A stretch of 6,234 nt of DNA from NCBI GenBank assembly GCA_013298745.1, contig JAAFIT010000050.1, positions 4,124-10,357 of the forward strand, read 5' to 3'. The stretch is from Sphingomonadales bacterium. GTDB lineage: Bacteria; Pseudomonadota; Alphaproteobacteria; Sphingomonadales; Sphingomonadaceae. Each line of letters begins with the position of its first letter. Position 1 is the stretch's first letter. A program made the translations under genes and the position numbers. A model generated the notes under the pieces. The model did not search any database, had not been told where the DNA came from, and saw only the letters and a list, made by a program, of their open reading frames with translations. Below are positions 1 through 6,218 of the stretch, piece by piece.

Positions 1-20
1 CCCCAGCCGCCGGAGGCAAA
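1..20 (-). repeat. GC-rich dispersed repeat, copy cut by the window edge
   Basis: On the transcribed strand these bases read TTTGCCTCCGGCGGCTGGGG and begin one base after the pxpC TAG. They are identical over all 20 bases to 1738-1757. The copy runs off the window, so its full length and any hairpin half beyond GGGG cannot be seen. If it matches the other copy, it would fold just downstream of the operon's last visible gene and could act as a transcript 3'-end structure; that is inference. Confidence 0.7.
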
Positions 21-21
21 C

Positions 22-1023
22 CTACCCTCCGTCAGCGCTGATCACCCCATCAACCAGATTGCTGCCAAGCAGGCGATCGAGCAGCGAGCGGGTGTCGCCG
101 ACCTGGGCGAGCCAGCGGCCGGTCTCCATCGCCGTTTGCCGGGCGATCTGCACCGCTTCGGCGGCGGTGACGGCGGCGAAACGCATCGGCGTGCCGGGCC
201 GGATCTGGGCAAAGCGTGGCAGATCGGCGCTGATGACGGTGCCGATGCGCGGATAGCCGGCCGTGGTCTGATGGTCGGCGAGCAGCACCGTCGCGGCGCC
301 GGCGCCGTTGATCTGGATGCCGCCGCGGATGACCGGGGTGGAGAGCATGGTCAGCGACAGCGGCGGCAGCGGCGGGCCTTCGAGGACCATGCCCATGCGA
401 TCAAAGACCGGGGTGACGGTGAATTCGGCAGCGGTGAGCAGCGCCAGCGTTTCGGCACTGAAGAATTCGAGCTGCGGGCCGGGGACGATGCGGATCGGGC
501 CGGGCGCAAGCGACGGCGGGGCAAAGCTGCGGCTGGCACCGTCGGTCACGATTCGGGCATCGATGGCCAGCCGGTCCTCGGCCGCCAGCCGGCCGCCACC
601 CAGCCCGGCAAGCGCCAGCGTCGCGGTGCTGTCGAGCCAGCGCGGTGCGGCGATCGTGCCGGCAAAGGCCAGTGTGGCCCAGTTGCTCGCCGGGCCATCG
701 CGGATGACCAGGCGCGCACCGGGGTTGAGCACGCCTGTCGTCCAGCCGCCGAGTGCCTGGCCATCGAGGCTGGCGCTGAAATCGCCGCCGGCCAGCGCGA
801 AGCGGACGCAGCCCTCCAGACAGCGCAGCGTGATGCCGCCGTGCGACAGCTCGATCGCAGTGCCGCCGGGCGGGTGGGCGAGCGCGGCATGGGCGGCGGC
901 AAAGCCTAAAGGCTCGACCGGGCCCGACCAGGTGACGCCGTGGCGCAAATGGCCACGGCGCCCGGCGTCCTGCAGGCTCGTCAACGGCCCGGCCTGTTCG
1001 ATGCGGAGTACGGCGGTGGGCAT
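22..1023 (-). CDS. pxpC: 5-oxoprolinase subunit C (KipA-type, biotin-dependent carboxyltransferase family)
   Basis: This 333-residue protein is the PxpC/KipA subunit that pairs with PxpB and completes 5-oxoprolinase with PxpA. Family signatures are GPLTSLQDAGRRGHLRHGV at 12-30 followed by WSGPVE, FDRMGMVLEG at 207-216, STPVIRGGIQING at 228-240, DHQTTAGYPRIGTVI at 250-264 and RPGTPMRF at 275-282. The family name mentions biotin because the fold is shared with urea carboxylase, but no biotin-attachment lysine motif is present and PxpC itself is not biotinylated. About 50 residues follow the MRF motif, ending in LLGSNLVDGVISAD; this helical end is somewhat longer than in E. coli PxpC. The start is an ATG sharing one base with the pxpB TGA (TGATG). 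It has no clear ribosome binding site, which fits termination-reinitiation. It is the last gene in the window, and a repeat begins one base after its TAG stop. Confidence 0.94.
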   Translation of the reverse strand: MPTAVLRIEQAGPLTSLQDAGRRGHLRHGVTWSGPVEPLGFAAAHAALAHPPGGTAIELSHGGITLRCLEGCVRFALAGGDFSASLDGQALGGWTTGVLNPGARLVIRDGPASNWATLAFAGTIAAPRWLDSTATLALAGLGGGRLAAEDRLAIDARIVTDGASRSFAPPSLAPGPIRIVPGPQLEFFSAETLALLTAAEFTVTPVFDRMGMVLEGPPLPPLSLTMLSTPVIRGGIQINGAGAATVLLADHQTTAGYPRIGTVISADLPRFAQIRPGTPMRFAAVTAAEAVQIARQTAMETGRWLAQVGDTRSLLDRLLGSNLVDGVISADGG

Positions 1024-1703
1024 CAGGCGGTGCCAGCATCAAAATCGGTGCGCGACTGGCGGGTGAAGCGCACCCGGTCGCCGGGCTGGAACAGGAACGG
1101 CTGGGCGTCGTCGGGGCGCAGCACCGGTGTGCGGGTGGCGCCGATCACCCACCAGCCGGTCGGCATCGGCAGGGTGGTGATCAGGCATTGGCCGCCGGCG
1201 ATCATGATCGTGCCAGGCGGGCGGCTGCGCACCGGCACCGCCTTGCGCGGCAGGCGCAAGGCAGGCGCGACGCCGTCCATATAGGCATAGCCCGGCGCAA
1301 AACCGTACATATAGACGCGGAATTCGGTGGCGAGATGGGTGTCGATCAGCGTCTCGGGTGACAGGCCCAGCCGGTCCGCAGCATCGGCGAGATCGGGCGC
1401 CAGATCGGCGTCAGTGCACATCGGGATGTGGTGTAGCGTATCGGCAGCGGTGACGCCGGTGGTACGTGCGCTCACGGCCAGCGCTGCCGCTGCTAATGCC
1501 TCGCCATCGGTGACGAGCGGATCGAGGATGAGCAGCAGCGTCGCATAGGCCGGCACGGTTTCCACGAGCCCCGGCGGTGGGTCGGCGAGCAGCGCCGCCT
1601 CCAGCGCCAAAATGTGATCGAACACCGCCGGGTCGATGCTGTCCCCGAAGCTGACGAGGATCGCCGTGTCTCCCACCGGCTGCACGACCGGCTGCGGCAG
1701 CAT
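1023..1703 (-). CDS. pxpB: 5-oxoprolinase subunit B (KipI-type carboxyltransferase domain)
   Basis: This 226-residue protein is the PxpB/KipI subunit of ATP-dependent 5-oxoprolinase and should form a complex with PxpC. The same fold occurs as a domain in urea amidolyase and allophanate hydrolase subunit 1. Visible family signatures are GDTAILVSFGD at 11-21, PAYATLLLILDP at 51-62, the GFAPGYAYMDG loop at 134-144, GTIMIAGGQ at 164-172, GWWVIGATRTPV at 183-194 and the closing GDRVRF at 208-213. Length is normal for the family. The ATG shares one base with the pxpA stop and has a good GGAG ribosome binding site four bases upstream. The TGA shares one base with the pxpC ATG. In Bacillus the homologue KipI inhibits the sporulation kinase KinA; nothing here suggests that role. 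The adjacent pxpA and pxpC make the 5-oxoprolinase assignment firm. Confidence 0.94.
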   Translation of the reverse strand: MLPQPVVQPVGDTAILVSFGDSIDPAVFDHILALEAALLADPPPGLVETVPAYATLLLILDPLVTDGEALAAAALAVSARTTGVTAADTLHHIPMCTDADLAPDLADAADRLGLSPETLIDTHLATEFRVYMYGFAPGYAYMDGVAPALRLPRKAVPVRSRPPGTIMIAGGQCLITTLPMPTGWWVIGATRTPVLRPDDAQPFLFQPGDRVRFTRQSRTDFDAGTA

Positions 1704-2518
1704 TACGCTCCGATCGACAGGGGTCTGGGGTCGACGACCCCAGCCGCCGGAGGCAAATTACAGAACGGCGCGATCGTGATACCGCGCGCGATAAACGCCG
1801 CACGCAAGTGCCGCGCCATGGCAACAGCATGGGCGCTGTCGCCATGGATACAGATCGAATCGGCGGCAAGGCGAATGCGGTCGCCGCCCACTGTCGGCAT
1901 CAGGCCGCTGTCGAGAAAGCCGAACAGTCGCTCGGCGGCGGTATCGGGGCTTTCGATCATCGCCCCCGGCGTGCCGCGCGGCACCAGTGTGCCTCGGGGT
2001 GTATAGCCGCGATCGGCAAAGATCTCGCTGAACGTCATTAGCCCCATGTCGCGCGCCACGGTTTCGAGTACCGTTCCCGAGATCGCCAGCAGGGCGAGGT
2101 TGGGATCGACCGCCTTGACGGCGCGGGCGATGGCGCCGGCGACGTCGGCTTCCTCGGCGGCGACATTGGCGAGCGCGCCGTGTGGCTTCACATAGGTGAT
2201 AGGCTGGCCGACAAGCGCGCCGATGGCGACCAGCGCGCCGATCTGCGCTGCGACAAAGCGTTCGATTTCGGCCGGGGTCGCGGGCAGGCGGCGGCGACCG
2301 AAGCCCTCCTTGTCCGGGTAGCTGGGATGCGCGCCGGTGACGACGCCATGCTGCTTGGCGAGGCTCAGCGTCCGCGCCATCGTGTCAGGGTCGCTGGCGT
2401 GGCCGCCGCACGCCACATTGGCGCTGCTGACGATTTCCAGCATCGCCGCGTCGTCGCCCATCGTCCAGGGGCCATAGCCCTCACCGAGATCGGCGTTGAG
2501 ATCGATGCGGCGGGTCAT
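1703..2518 (-). CDS. pxpA: 5-oxoprolinase subunit A (LamB/YcsF family)
   Basis: This 271-residue cytoplasmic subunit works with PxpB and PxpC to open the ring of 5-oxoproline, a damage product formed from glutamine and glutamate, giving glutamate with ATP hydrolysis. The LamB/YcsF motifs are present in order: DLNADLGEG at 6-14, NVACGGHASDP at 34-44, GAHPSYPDKEGFGR at 62-75, YVKPHGALAN at 109-118, FADRGY at 157-162 with LVPR at 168-171, and ICIHGDSAHAV at 222-232. E. coli PxpA has about 244 residues and ends near the position equal to residue 251 here. Residues 254-271 are therefore an added tail, and residues 254-267 are encoded by a GC-rich palindromic repeat (see the repeat at 1720-1757). 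The start ATG overlaps the phhA stop (ATGA) and the TAA stop shares one base with the pxpB ATG (TAATG). The catalytic motifs are intact, so the tail is unlikely to abolish activity; that last point is inference. Confidence 0.95.
   Translation of the reverse strand: MTRRIDLNADLGEGYGPWTMGDDAAMLEIVSSANVACGGHASDPDTMARTLSLAKQHGVVTGAHPSYPDKEGFGRRRLPATPAEIERFVAAQIGALVAIGALVGQPITYVKPHGALANVAAEEADVAGAIARAVKAVDPNLALLAISGTVLETVARDMGLMTFSEIFADRGYTPRGTLVPRGTPGAMIESPDTAAERLFGFLDSGLMPTVGGDRIRLAADSICIHGDSAHAVAMARHLRAAFIARGITIAPFCNLPPAAGVVDPRPLSIGA
1708..1711 (-). promoter_or_regulatory. Ribosome binding site of pxpB
   Basis: On the minus strand GGAG stands four bases before the pxpB ATG, within the last codons of pxpA. 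It is the only clear Shine-Dalgarno sequence at the junctions among phhA and the pxp genes, so pxpB may initiate independently, whereas phhA, pxpA and pxpC appear to rely on coupling. The spacer is slightly short. Confidence 0.55.
1720..1757 (-). repeat. GC-rich palindromic repeat inside the pxpA 3' end
   Basis: The right part (1738-1757) is an exact 20-base copy of the sequence at 1-20. On the transcribed strand the element reads as a T-rich start, a GCCTCCGGCGGC core, a near-perfect palindrome centred on 1734, and a final ACCCC. This layout resembles short GC-rich elements that I associate with gene ends in Sphingomonadales and related alphaproteobacteria; that is recollection and was not checked. 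Here the element is translated in frame and encodes PxpA residues 254-267 (NLPPAAG, then VVDPRP and the start of Leu267). The left boundary at 1720 is a guess from the GGGG run; only the 20-base match is certain. Confidence 0.6.
1725..1743 (-). promoter_or_regulatory. Hairpin-forming palindrome just upstream of pxpB
   Basis: The plus strand reads ctggggtcgacgaccccag, with nine-base arms that are perfect reverse complements around a single central base (1734). In RNA this would fold with an eight-pair stem and a three-base loop. It ends 13 bases before the pxpB ribosome binding site and lies within the last codons of pxpA. No U-run follows, so it is not a classical terminator. It could slow ribosomes, protect the message or influence pxpB translation; these roles are inferred. 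Confidence 0.5.
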
Positions 2519-3366
2519 GCCGGCACGCGTGCGCCGGTGCCGCGGGTGAACACCCGATCGTCGGGCAGGATCTCATCGATGGCAATATCGGGCATGCCTT
2601 CGAGCGCATGATAGAGCGGCCCGAAATCGGTTTCGAGCGTCTGGCGCAACAGATCGTCGAAGCTGTCGATGACGAAATAGACCTGCTGGTAATCGTCGAT
2701 GCGATAGGGCGTCCGCATCAGCCGTTGCAGGCTGAAGCCCAGCCGGTTGGGGCTGGGATCATCGAGCGCGAAAACCGATTCGCCGCGCGAGGAGACGATG
2801 CCGGCGCCGTAGAGTTTGAGCGCGTCACCATCCCGCAGCAGTCCGAACTCGACCGTGTACCAATAAAGCCGCGACAGCCGCGCAATGGCACCTTCGCCCG
2901 CCGCGCGAAGCCCGCCCTTGCCATAGGCCTGCATGTAATCGGCGAACACCGGATCGGCGAGCAACGGCACATGGCCGAAGACATCGTGAAAGACATCGGG
3001 TTCCTGGAGGTAATCGAGCTGGTCGGCGCGGCGGATGAAACGACCCGCCACGAAACGCCGTTCGGCGAGATGGCCGAAGAACACCTCGTCGGGCACCAGC
3101 CCCGGCACCGCGACGACCTGCCAGCCGGTCAGGTCCATGAGCCGCGCCGAAAGCTCGGTGAAATCGGGAATGCCGGGATGCCCTAGCTTCAGAACATCGA
3201 GGCCGCGCAGAAAGGCGGGTGCGGCACGGCCTTGCAACATCGCCGATTGGCGGGCGAACAGCGTGTCCCACACGGCGTGTTCCTCGGCGGTATAATCCTG
3301 CCAGCATTGCGGCACCGTCCAGTCGGCGGCGGCGCCTGGCGGCGGCGTGGAAGAGTCTGGGTTCAT
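2515..3366 (-). CDS. phhA: Phenylalanine 4-monooxygenase (phenylalanine hydroxylase)
   Basis: This 283-residue soluble enzyme hydroxylates L-phenylalanine to L-tyrosine with O2, non-heme iron and a reduced pterin. It is the single-domain bacterial type: it lacks the N-terminal ACT regulatory domain and the C-terminal tetramerisation helix of animal enzymes. The iron ligands are visible as His127 and His132 in the PDVFHDVFGHVPLL motif and Glu173 in YWYTVEFGL. Their spacings of 5 and 41 match the Chromobacterium enzyme (138/143/184). Other family hallmarks are DWTVPQ at 15-20 and the YGAGIVSSRGE segment at 186-196. The ATG overlaps the xerD stop as ATGA, and its own TGA overlaps the pxpA ATG the same way, so it is probably translated by coupling; I see no strong ribosome binding site. 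The partner carbinolamine dehydratase PhhB is not in the window. Tryptophan or tyrosine hydroxylase is much less likely in a bacterium. Confidence 0.96.
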   Translation of the reverse strand: MNPDSSTPPPGAAADWTVPQCWQDYTAEEHAVWDTLFARQSAMLQGRAAPAFLRGLDVLKLGHPGIPDFTELSARLMDLTGWQVVAVPGLVPDEVFFGHLAERRFVAGRFIRRADQLDYLQEPDVFHDVFGHVPLLADPVFADYMQAYGKGGLRAAGEGAIARLSRLYWYTVEFGLLRDGDALKLYGAGIVSSRGESVFALDDPSPNRLGFSLQRLMRTPYRIDDYQQVYFVIDSFDDLLRQTLETDFGPLYHALEGMPDIAIDEILPDDRVFTRGTGARVPA

Positions 3367-4298
3367 GGCCGGCTTATCGCACAGCGGGTGGCCGCTTGTC
3401 CGCCATCATCCGCCAGCGGGTGGCGGCTGTTGACCAGTTCGACCAGCGCCTTTGACGCGACATGGGTATAGATTTGCGTCGTGGCGATATCGGCATGGCC
3501 AAGCAGGGTCTGCAGGGTGCGCAGATCGGCGCCGCCTTCGAGAAGATGCGTCGCAAAGGCATGGCGCAACACGTGCGGCGAGACGCGTTCGGGCGGGATG
3601 CCGGCGTTGGAAGCGAGCTCCTTGACCAGTTGATAGAGCCGCAGCCGATGCAAATGGCCACCGCGCGACGGAAACAGATAGCGCGATTCGATCGGCACCA
3701 GTGCGGCGTGCGCGGCAACCGCTGCGTCGGCGCGGCTGCTGATCGGTACCAGCCGTTCCTTGTCGCCCTTGCCAGTAACGACAAGGAAGCCGCGCCCCGG
3801 CCGTACCGCGTGGCGCGGCAGTGACACCAGTTCCGTGGCGCGAAGGCCCGAGCCGTAGAGCAGCTCGATCAGCGCCGCCAGCCGCAAGATTCGCGGGCTG
3901 GGGTCCTTCGCCAGCATGTCGGTAAGCGTGGCGAACAGCCGATCGACATCGCCGCCATCAAGGCTTTTGGGCAACGGCCGCGCCGCCTGTGCGCTGGCAA
4001 GGTCGCGCCCCGGATTGTCGGCGCGATGGCCTTCGCTGGCGAGAAAACCGAGAAATTGCCGCACTGCCGAGGCCTTGCGCGCGCCGCTGGCCCGCGCCAG
4101 ACCGGCCCAATGCGCGGACAGCTGTGCCAGTGCCGAAGCATCGGCGCGCGCCAGTCTACCGTTGAGCCATTCGCTCGCCTGCTCCAGATCGCGGCCATAG
4201 GCGAGCAGGGTGTTGCGTGCGGCACCGCGTTCGGATGCGAGCATATCGAGGAACAGCGCGATCAGCGCGGCGTCGCCGCCAGCCGCGCTGTCCGTCAC
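3363..4298 (-). CDS. xerD: Site-specific tyrosine recombinase XerD
   Basis: This 311-residue cytoplasmic recombinase acts with XerC at the dif site to resolve chromosome dimers before division. An N-terminal SAM-like core-binding domain spans about residues 10-95 and the catalytic domain about 115-290. The full catalytic set is visible: Arg153 (in GLRATE), Lys177 (in GKGDKER), His242 and Arg245 (HVLRH), His268 (LLGH) and the nucleophile Tyr277 (QIYTHV). The spacing from His242 to Tyr277 equals that of E. coli XerD. SPHVLRHAFATHLL and TTQIYTHV favour XerD over XerC. The GTG start at 4298 overlaps the upstream TGA by four bases (GTGA) and gives the usual XerD N-terminus; the frame stays open further upstream but only over the neighbouring gene. 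The last 15 or so residues, after the HPLA motif, run past the usual end of the family into the phhA overlap. The sequence shows an intact enzyme with no sign of an integron or phage context. Confidence 0.95.
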   Translation of the reverse strand: MTDSAAGGDAALIALFLDMLASERGAARNTLLAYGRDLEQASEWLNGRLARADASALAQLSAHWAGLARASGARKASAVRQFLGFLASEGHRADNPGRDLASAQAARPLPKSLDGGDVDRLFATLTDMLAKDPSPRILRLAALIELLYGSGLRATELVSLPRHAVRPGRGFLVVTGKGDKERLVPISSRADAAVAAHAALVPIESRYLFPSRGGHLHRLRLYQLVKELASNAGIPPERVSPHVLRHAFATHLLEGGADLRTLQTLLGHADIATTQIYTHVASKALVELVNSRHPLADDGGQAATRCAISRP

Positions 4299-6115
4299 GC
4301 CCCCGGATCCAGCCGCGTCACGGCTTCGGCGGCGATCAACCGCGCTTCCTGGCCACGGCCGACGCGGGTGAGCGCGGCGGTGATGTGATAGAGATGCAGC
4401 GGCGGCACCTTCTGCCAATCGCCTTGCAGGCCGGTGGCGGCGAGCATGATAGCTTCGCCGGCGCGGCGGCCGGCACCGGCGGCGGCGATGGCGCGCGTCC
4501 AGCTGTTGCTCGTGGATGGCAACAGGTCCTCGCGCTCGCTCTCCCAATCGCTGCCGCTGGCAATCCCCAGGCCGGCCAGCGCCGCCAGCAGCATCGCCGC
4601 CTGATGGTCGCTGGCGTTGGTGGCGCTGCGCCAATCGGCAAAATCGCCGGGTGTCGCCTTGATGCCGCCGGTGCCGGTGGCGATCAGCGCCCAGGCGCGG
4701 GCGCGCACGGCCTTGGGGGCCTCATCGGCAATCCGCCACCAGCGCAGCGCGGTGCGGGTGTCACCGGCGGCGAGCAGCGCGGCGATGATGTCGGCGCTGT
4801 TGTCGGCGCTGGCCGGGCTGACCGGCAAGCGCGCCGCCGGCGTGGCGGCTTCGATCAGCGCGCCATAGCGATCATCACCCTTGCCGCCGCTGGCGATGAT
4901 TGCTTGCAGGGCGTTGCGCCGGTCCGCCGTGCTGCCGCCGGCAAAGGCGTTGCGAAGCCGCCCGGCGCGGCTGTCGGCATCGGTGTCGGAGCTTGTCAGT
5001 GCCGCGACGCCGCTGACGACTTCGGCCGCCGACATGGTGCCGAGCACCGCAGCCTGCTGCAGCAGCGCCATTCGCGTTTCGGCATCGACACCGGGGTTGC
5101 GCACCAGCCAGCCGGCGCGCGCCGGGCCGAGCGACGCCAGCTTTTCCGGTGGAACGGCGATGCCGCTGGCGGTGGCGACGGCATAACGGAAGGGGGTGAG
5201 CGGCGGCGCTTCGTTCCAATCGATGATCGCCGCCCGGCCGGCGCCGCCGGCGAGCGTTGCGACGCGTTCGCCGAGCCGGACATCGAACGGATCGACGCGC
5301 TTGGTGTCCTCGCCAAGCGTGTCGAACATGCGGGCGGCGGTAATGTCATCGCCTTGCAGCGCCGCGCACATGCCGACCGCCAGATCCCACAGCACATCCT
5401 GCGACAGCAGCCGGCCATTGGCCGCGATCGGGCACAGGCCGTTGATATCGGCGGCGGCGAGTGCCGCTTGTCCGGCGACCTTGTACAGCGCCGGGCTGTA
5501 GCGATCGACCGGCACCGAATCGACCAGCCGCTTGGCACCGTCGATCTCGCCCATCCGCACCAGCAGCCAGGTGCGTGCCGCCACCCAGTCACCCGGAATG
5601 ATATCGGCGGGAACGCGGCTTTCGCTCATCAAGGCCCTGCCGAGCGTGATGCTGGCCCAGCGTGAACCGATCGGCGCGGTGATGCGGTTGGCGAGGCTGG
5701 CGAGGAAGCGGCCGCGCGATCCCGAAAACGTGTCGAGCCCATAGCCGCCGGCGGCGGTCGTCAGCGGGCCGACGATACTGATGTCCCGTCCGGACGCAAC
5801 CGATGCATCGAGCGGATTGGTGGCAGCCACCGCATTGGGGTCGGTTGGTCTTGCCGGGGTCAGCAGCGGCGGGGCGGCAGGTGCGTCCTGTGTCGTGTTC
5901 GGGGCCGTTGGCAGCAGCAGGGGTGCTGCCGGATCAACTCGCGCTGGTGCTGGTTCGAAATCGTCAGGCAGCAGCGATTTCGGCGCCGTGGCCGGCGCTG
6001 GTGGCGGCGCATCGCCGCTGGTGGGCTGCTGGCCCGTGACCGGCATGGCCAGTGTCGCCGCGACCGTCCAGGCGGTCAGGCCGATGAAGCGCTTTGAAAA
6101 CGGGCGAGGGGTCAT
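4295..6115 (-). CDS. Secreted alanine-rich helical protein of unknown function
   Basis: I do not recognise this 606-residue protein. Residues 1-28 look like a Sec signal peptide: a basic start (Arg4, Lys8, Arg9), a hydrophobic stretch at about 11-24 and a plausible cleavage after VTG at 26-28. A Pro/Ala-rich, probably disordered linker follows to about residue 110. The rest, about 130-606, is Ala/Leu-rich with short helix-sized segments separated by Gly, Asp or Pro, for example 177-200, 209-222, 241-254 and 256-268. That resembles a TPR-like or other alpha-solenoid fold, though no repeat consensus is strict. Its only two cysteines, at 228 and 250, could form a disulfide in the periplasm. I chose the ATG at 6115 because the signal peptide begins there; a GTG at 6199 in the same frame would add 28 hydrophilic residues ahead of it. 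It is the first gene of the unit, and its TGA stop overlaps the GTG start of xerD. Location is inferred; function is unknown. Confidence 0.8.
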   Translation of the reverse strand: MTPRPFSKRFIGLTAWTVAATLAMPVTGQQPTSGDAPPPAPATAPKSLLPDDFEPAPARVDPAAPLLLPTAPNTTQDAPAAPPLLTPARPTDPNAVAATNPLDASVASGRDISIVGPLTTAAGGYGLDTFSGSRGRFLASLANRITAPIGSRWASITLGRALMSESRVPADIIPGDWVAARTWLLVRMGEIDGAKRLVDSVPVDRYSPALYKVAGQAALAAADINGLCPIAANGRLLSQDVLWDLAVGMCAALQGDDITAARMFDTLGEDTKRVDPFDVRLGERVATLAGGAGRAAIIDWNEAPPLTPFRYAVATASGIAVPPEKLASLGPARAGWLVRNPGVDAETRMALLQQAAVLGTMSAAEVVSGVAALTSSDTDADSRAGRLRNAFAGGSTADRRNALQAIIASGGKGDDRYGALIEAATPAARLPVSPASADNSADIIAALLAAGDTRTALRWWRIADEAPKAVRARAWALIATGTGGIKATPGDFADWRSATNASDHQAAMLLAALAGLGIASGSDWESEREDLLPSTSNSWTRAIAAAGAGRRAGEAIMLAATGLQGDWQKVPPLHLYHITAALTRVGRGQEARLIAAEAVTRLDPGA

Positions 6116-6146
6116 CAACGGCGGGCTGCCAATGGTTGCGATTGCG

Positions 6147-6167
6147 ATGGTCCGACCATGATCATGG
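6147..6167. promoter_or_regulatory. Two overlapping palindromes, operator-like
   Basis: Bases 6147-6159 read ATGGTCCGACCAT, a palindrome with six-base arms and one central base. Bases 6156-6167 read CCATGATCATGG, a perfect twelve-base palindrome. They share CCAT, so the three half-sites form one compact cluster about 30-50 bases upstream of the chosen start of the secreted protein. Position and symmetry suit binding of a dimeric regulator, but no regulator family can be named from the sequence. If translation began at the GTG at 6199, the cluster would be coding. Confidence 0.35.
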
Positions 6168-6218
6168 CCCGCAGCCCGGCTTTCACCGCGCCACGACACG
6201 TGTATAGCGGGGGGCGAG

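Larger units (their letters stand above)
22..6115 (-). other. Probable six-gene coupled operon
   Basis: All five gene junctions overlap on the same strand. The upstream stop and downstream start share four bases at 4295-4298 (GTGA), 3363-3366 (ATGA) and 2515-2518 (ATGA), and one base at 1703 (TAATG) and 1023 (TGATG). No internal non-coding space exists for a promoter or terminator, so the unknown secreted protein, xerD, phhA and pxpABC are probably co-transcribed and translationally coupled. The overlaps are seen directly; co-transcription is inferred. A promoter inside a coding region cannot be excluded. Confidence 0.75.

Noticed and set aside
136..909. Open frame on the plus strand (257 codons) opposite pxpC
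   Set aside because: pxpC carries clear family motifs across the same bases; the antisense product is Arg/Gly/Ala-rich without any motif.
22..1703. pxpB-pxpC as allophanate hydrolase or urea carboxylase subunits
   Set aside because: The fold is shared, but the adjacent LamB/YcsF subunit pxpA marks the 5-oxoprolinase set, and no biotin carboxylase or amidase domain is present.
3363..4298. Tyrosine recombinase as evidence for an integron, phage or genomic island
   Set aside because: The motifs are those of housekeeping XerD, and it is embedded in a coupled operon. No attachment-site repeats, tRNA or phage genes are present.
4299..4634. Upstream extension of the xerD frame by 112 codons from a TTG
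   Set aside because: The extension is Arg-rich, resembles no recombinase N-terminus and overlaps the end of the secreted protein gene. The GTG at 4298 gives the normal XerD length and a GTGA overlap.
4217..5665. Long open frame on the plus strand (482 codons) opposite the secreted protein gene
   Set aside because: Its product is low-complexity Gly/Ala/Arg-rich with no recognisable domain, and it lies wholly antisense to better-supported genes. Long antisense frames are expected at this GC content.
5910..5930. Inverted repeat with seven-base arms (GGCAGCA/TGCTGCC)
   Set aside because: It lies within the Pro/Ala/Leu-rich linker coding region, where repeated GCA/CAG-type codons generate such arms by chance. 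It has no U-run and no gene boundary nearby.
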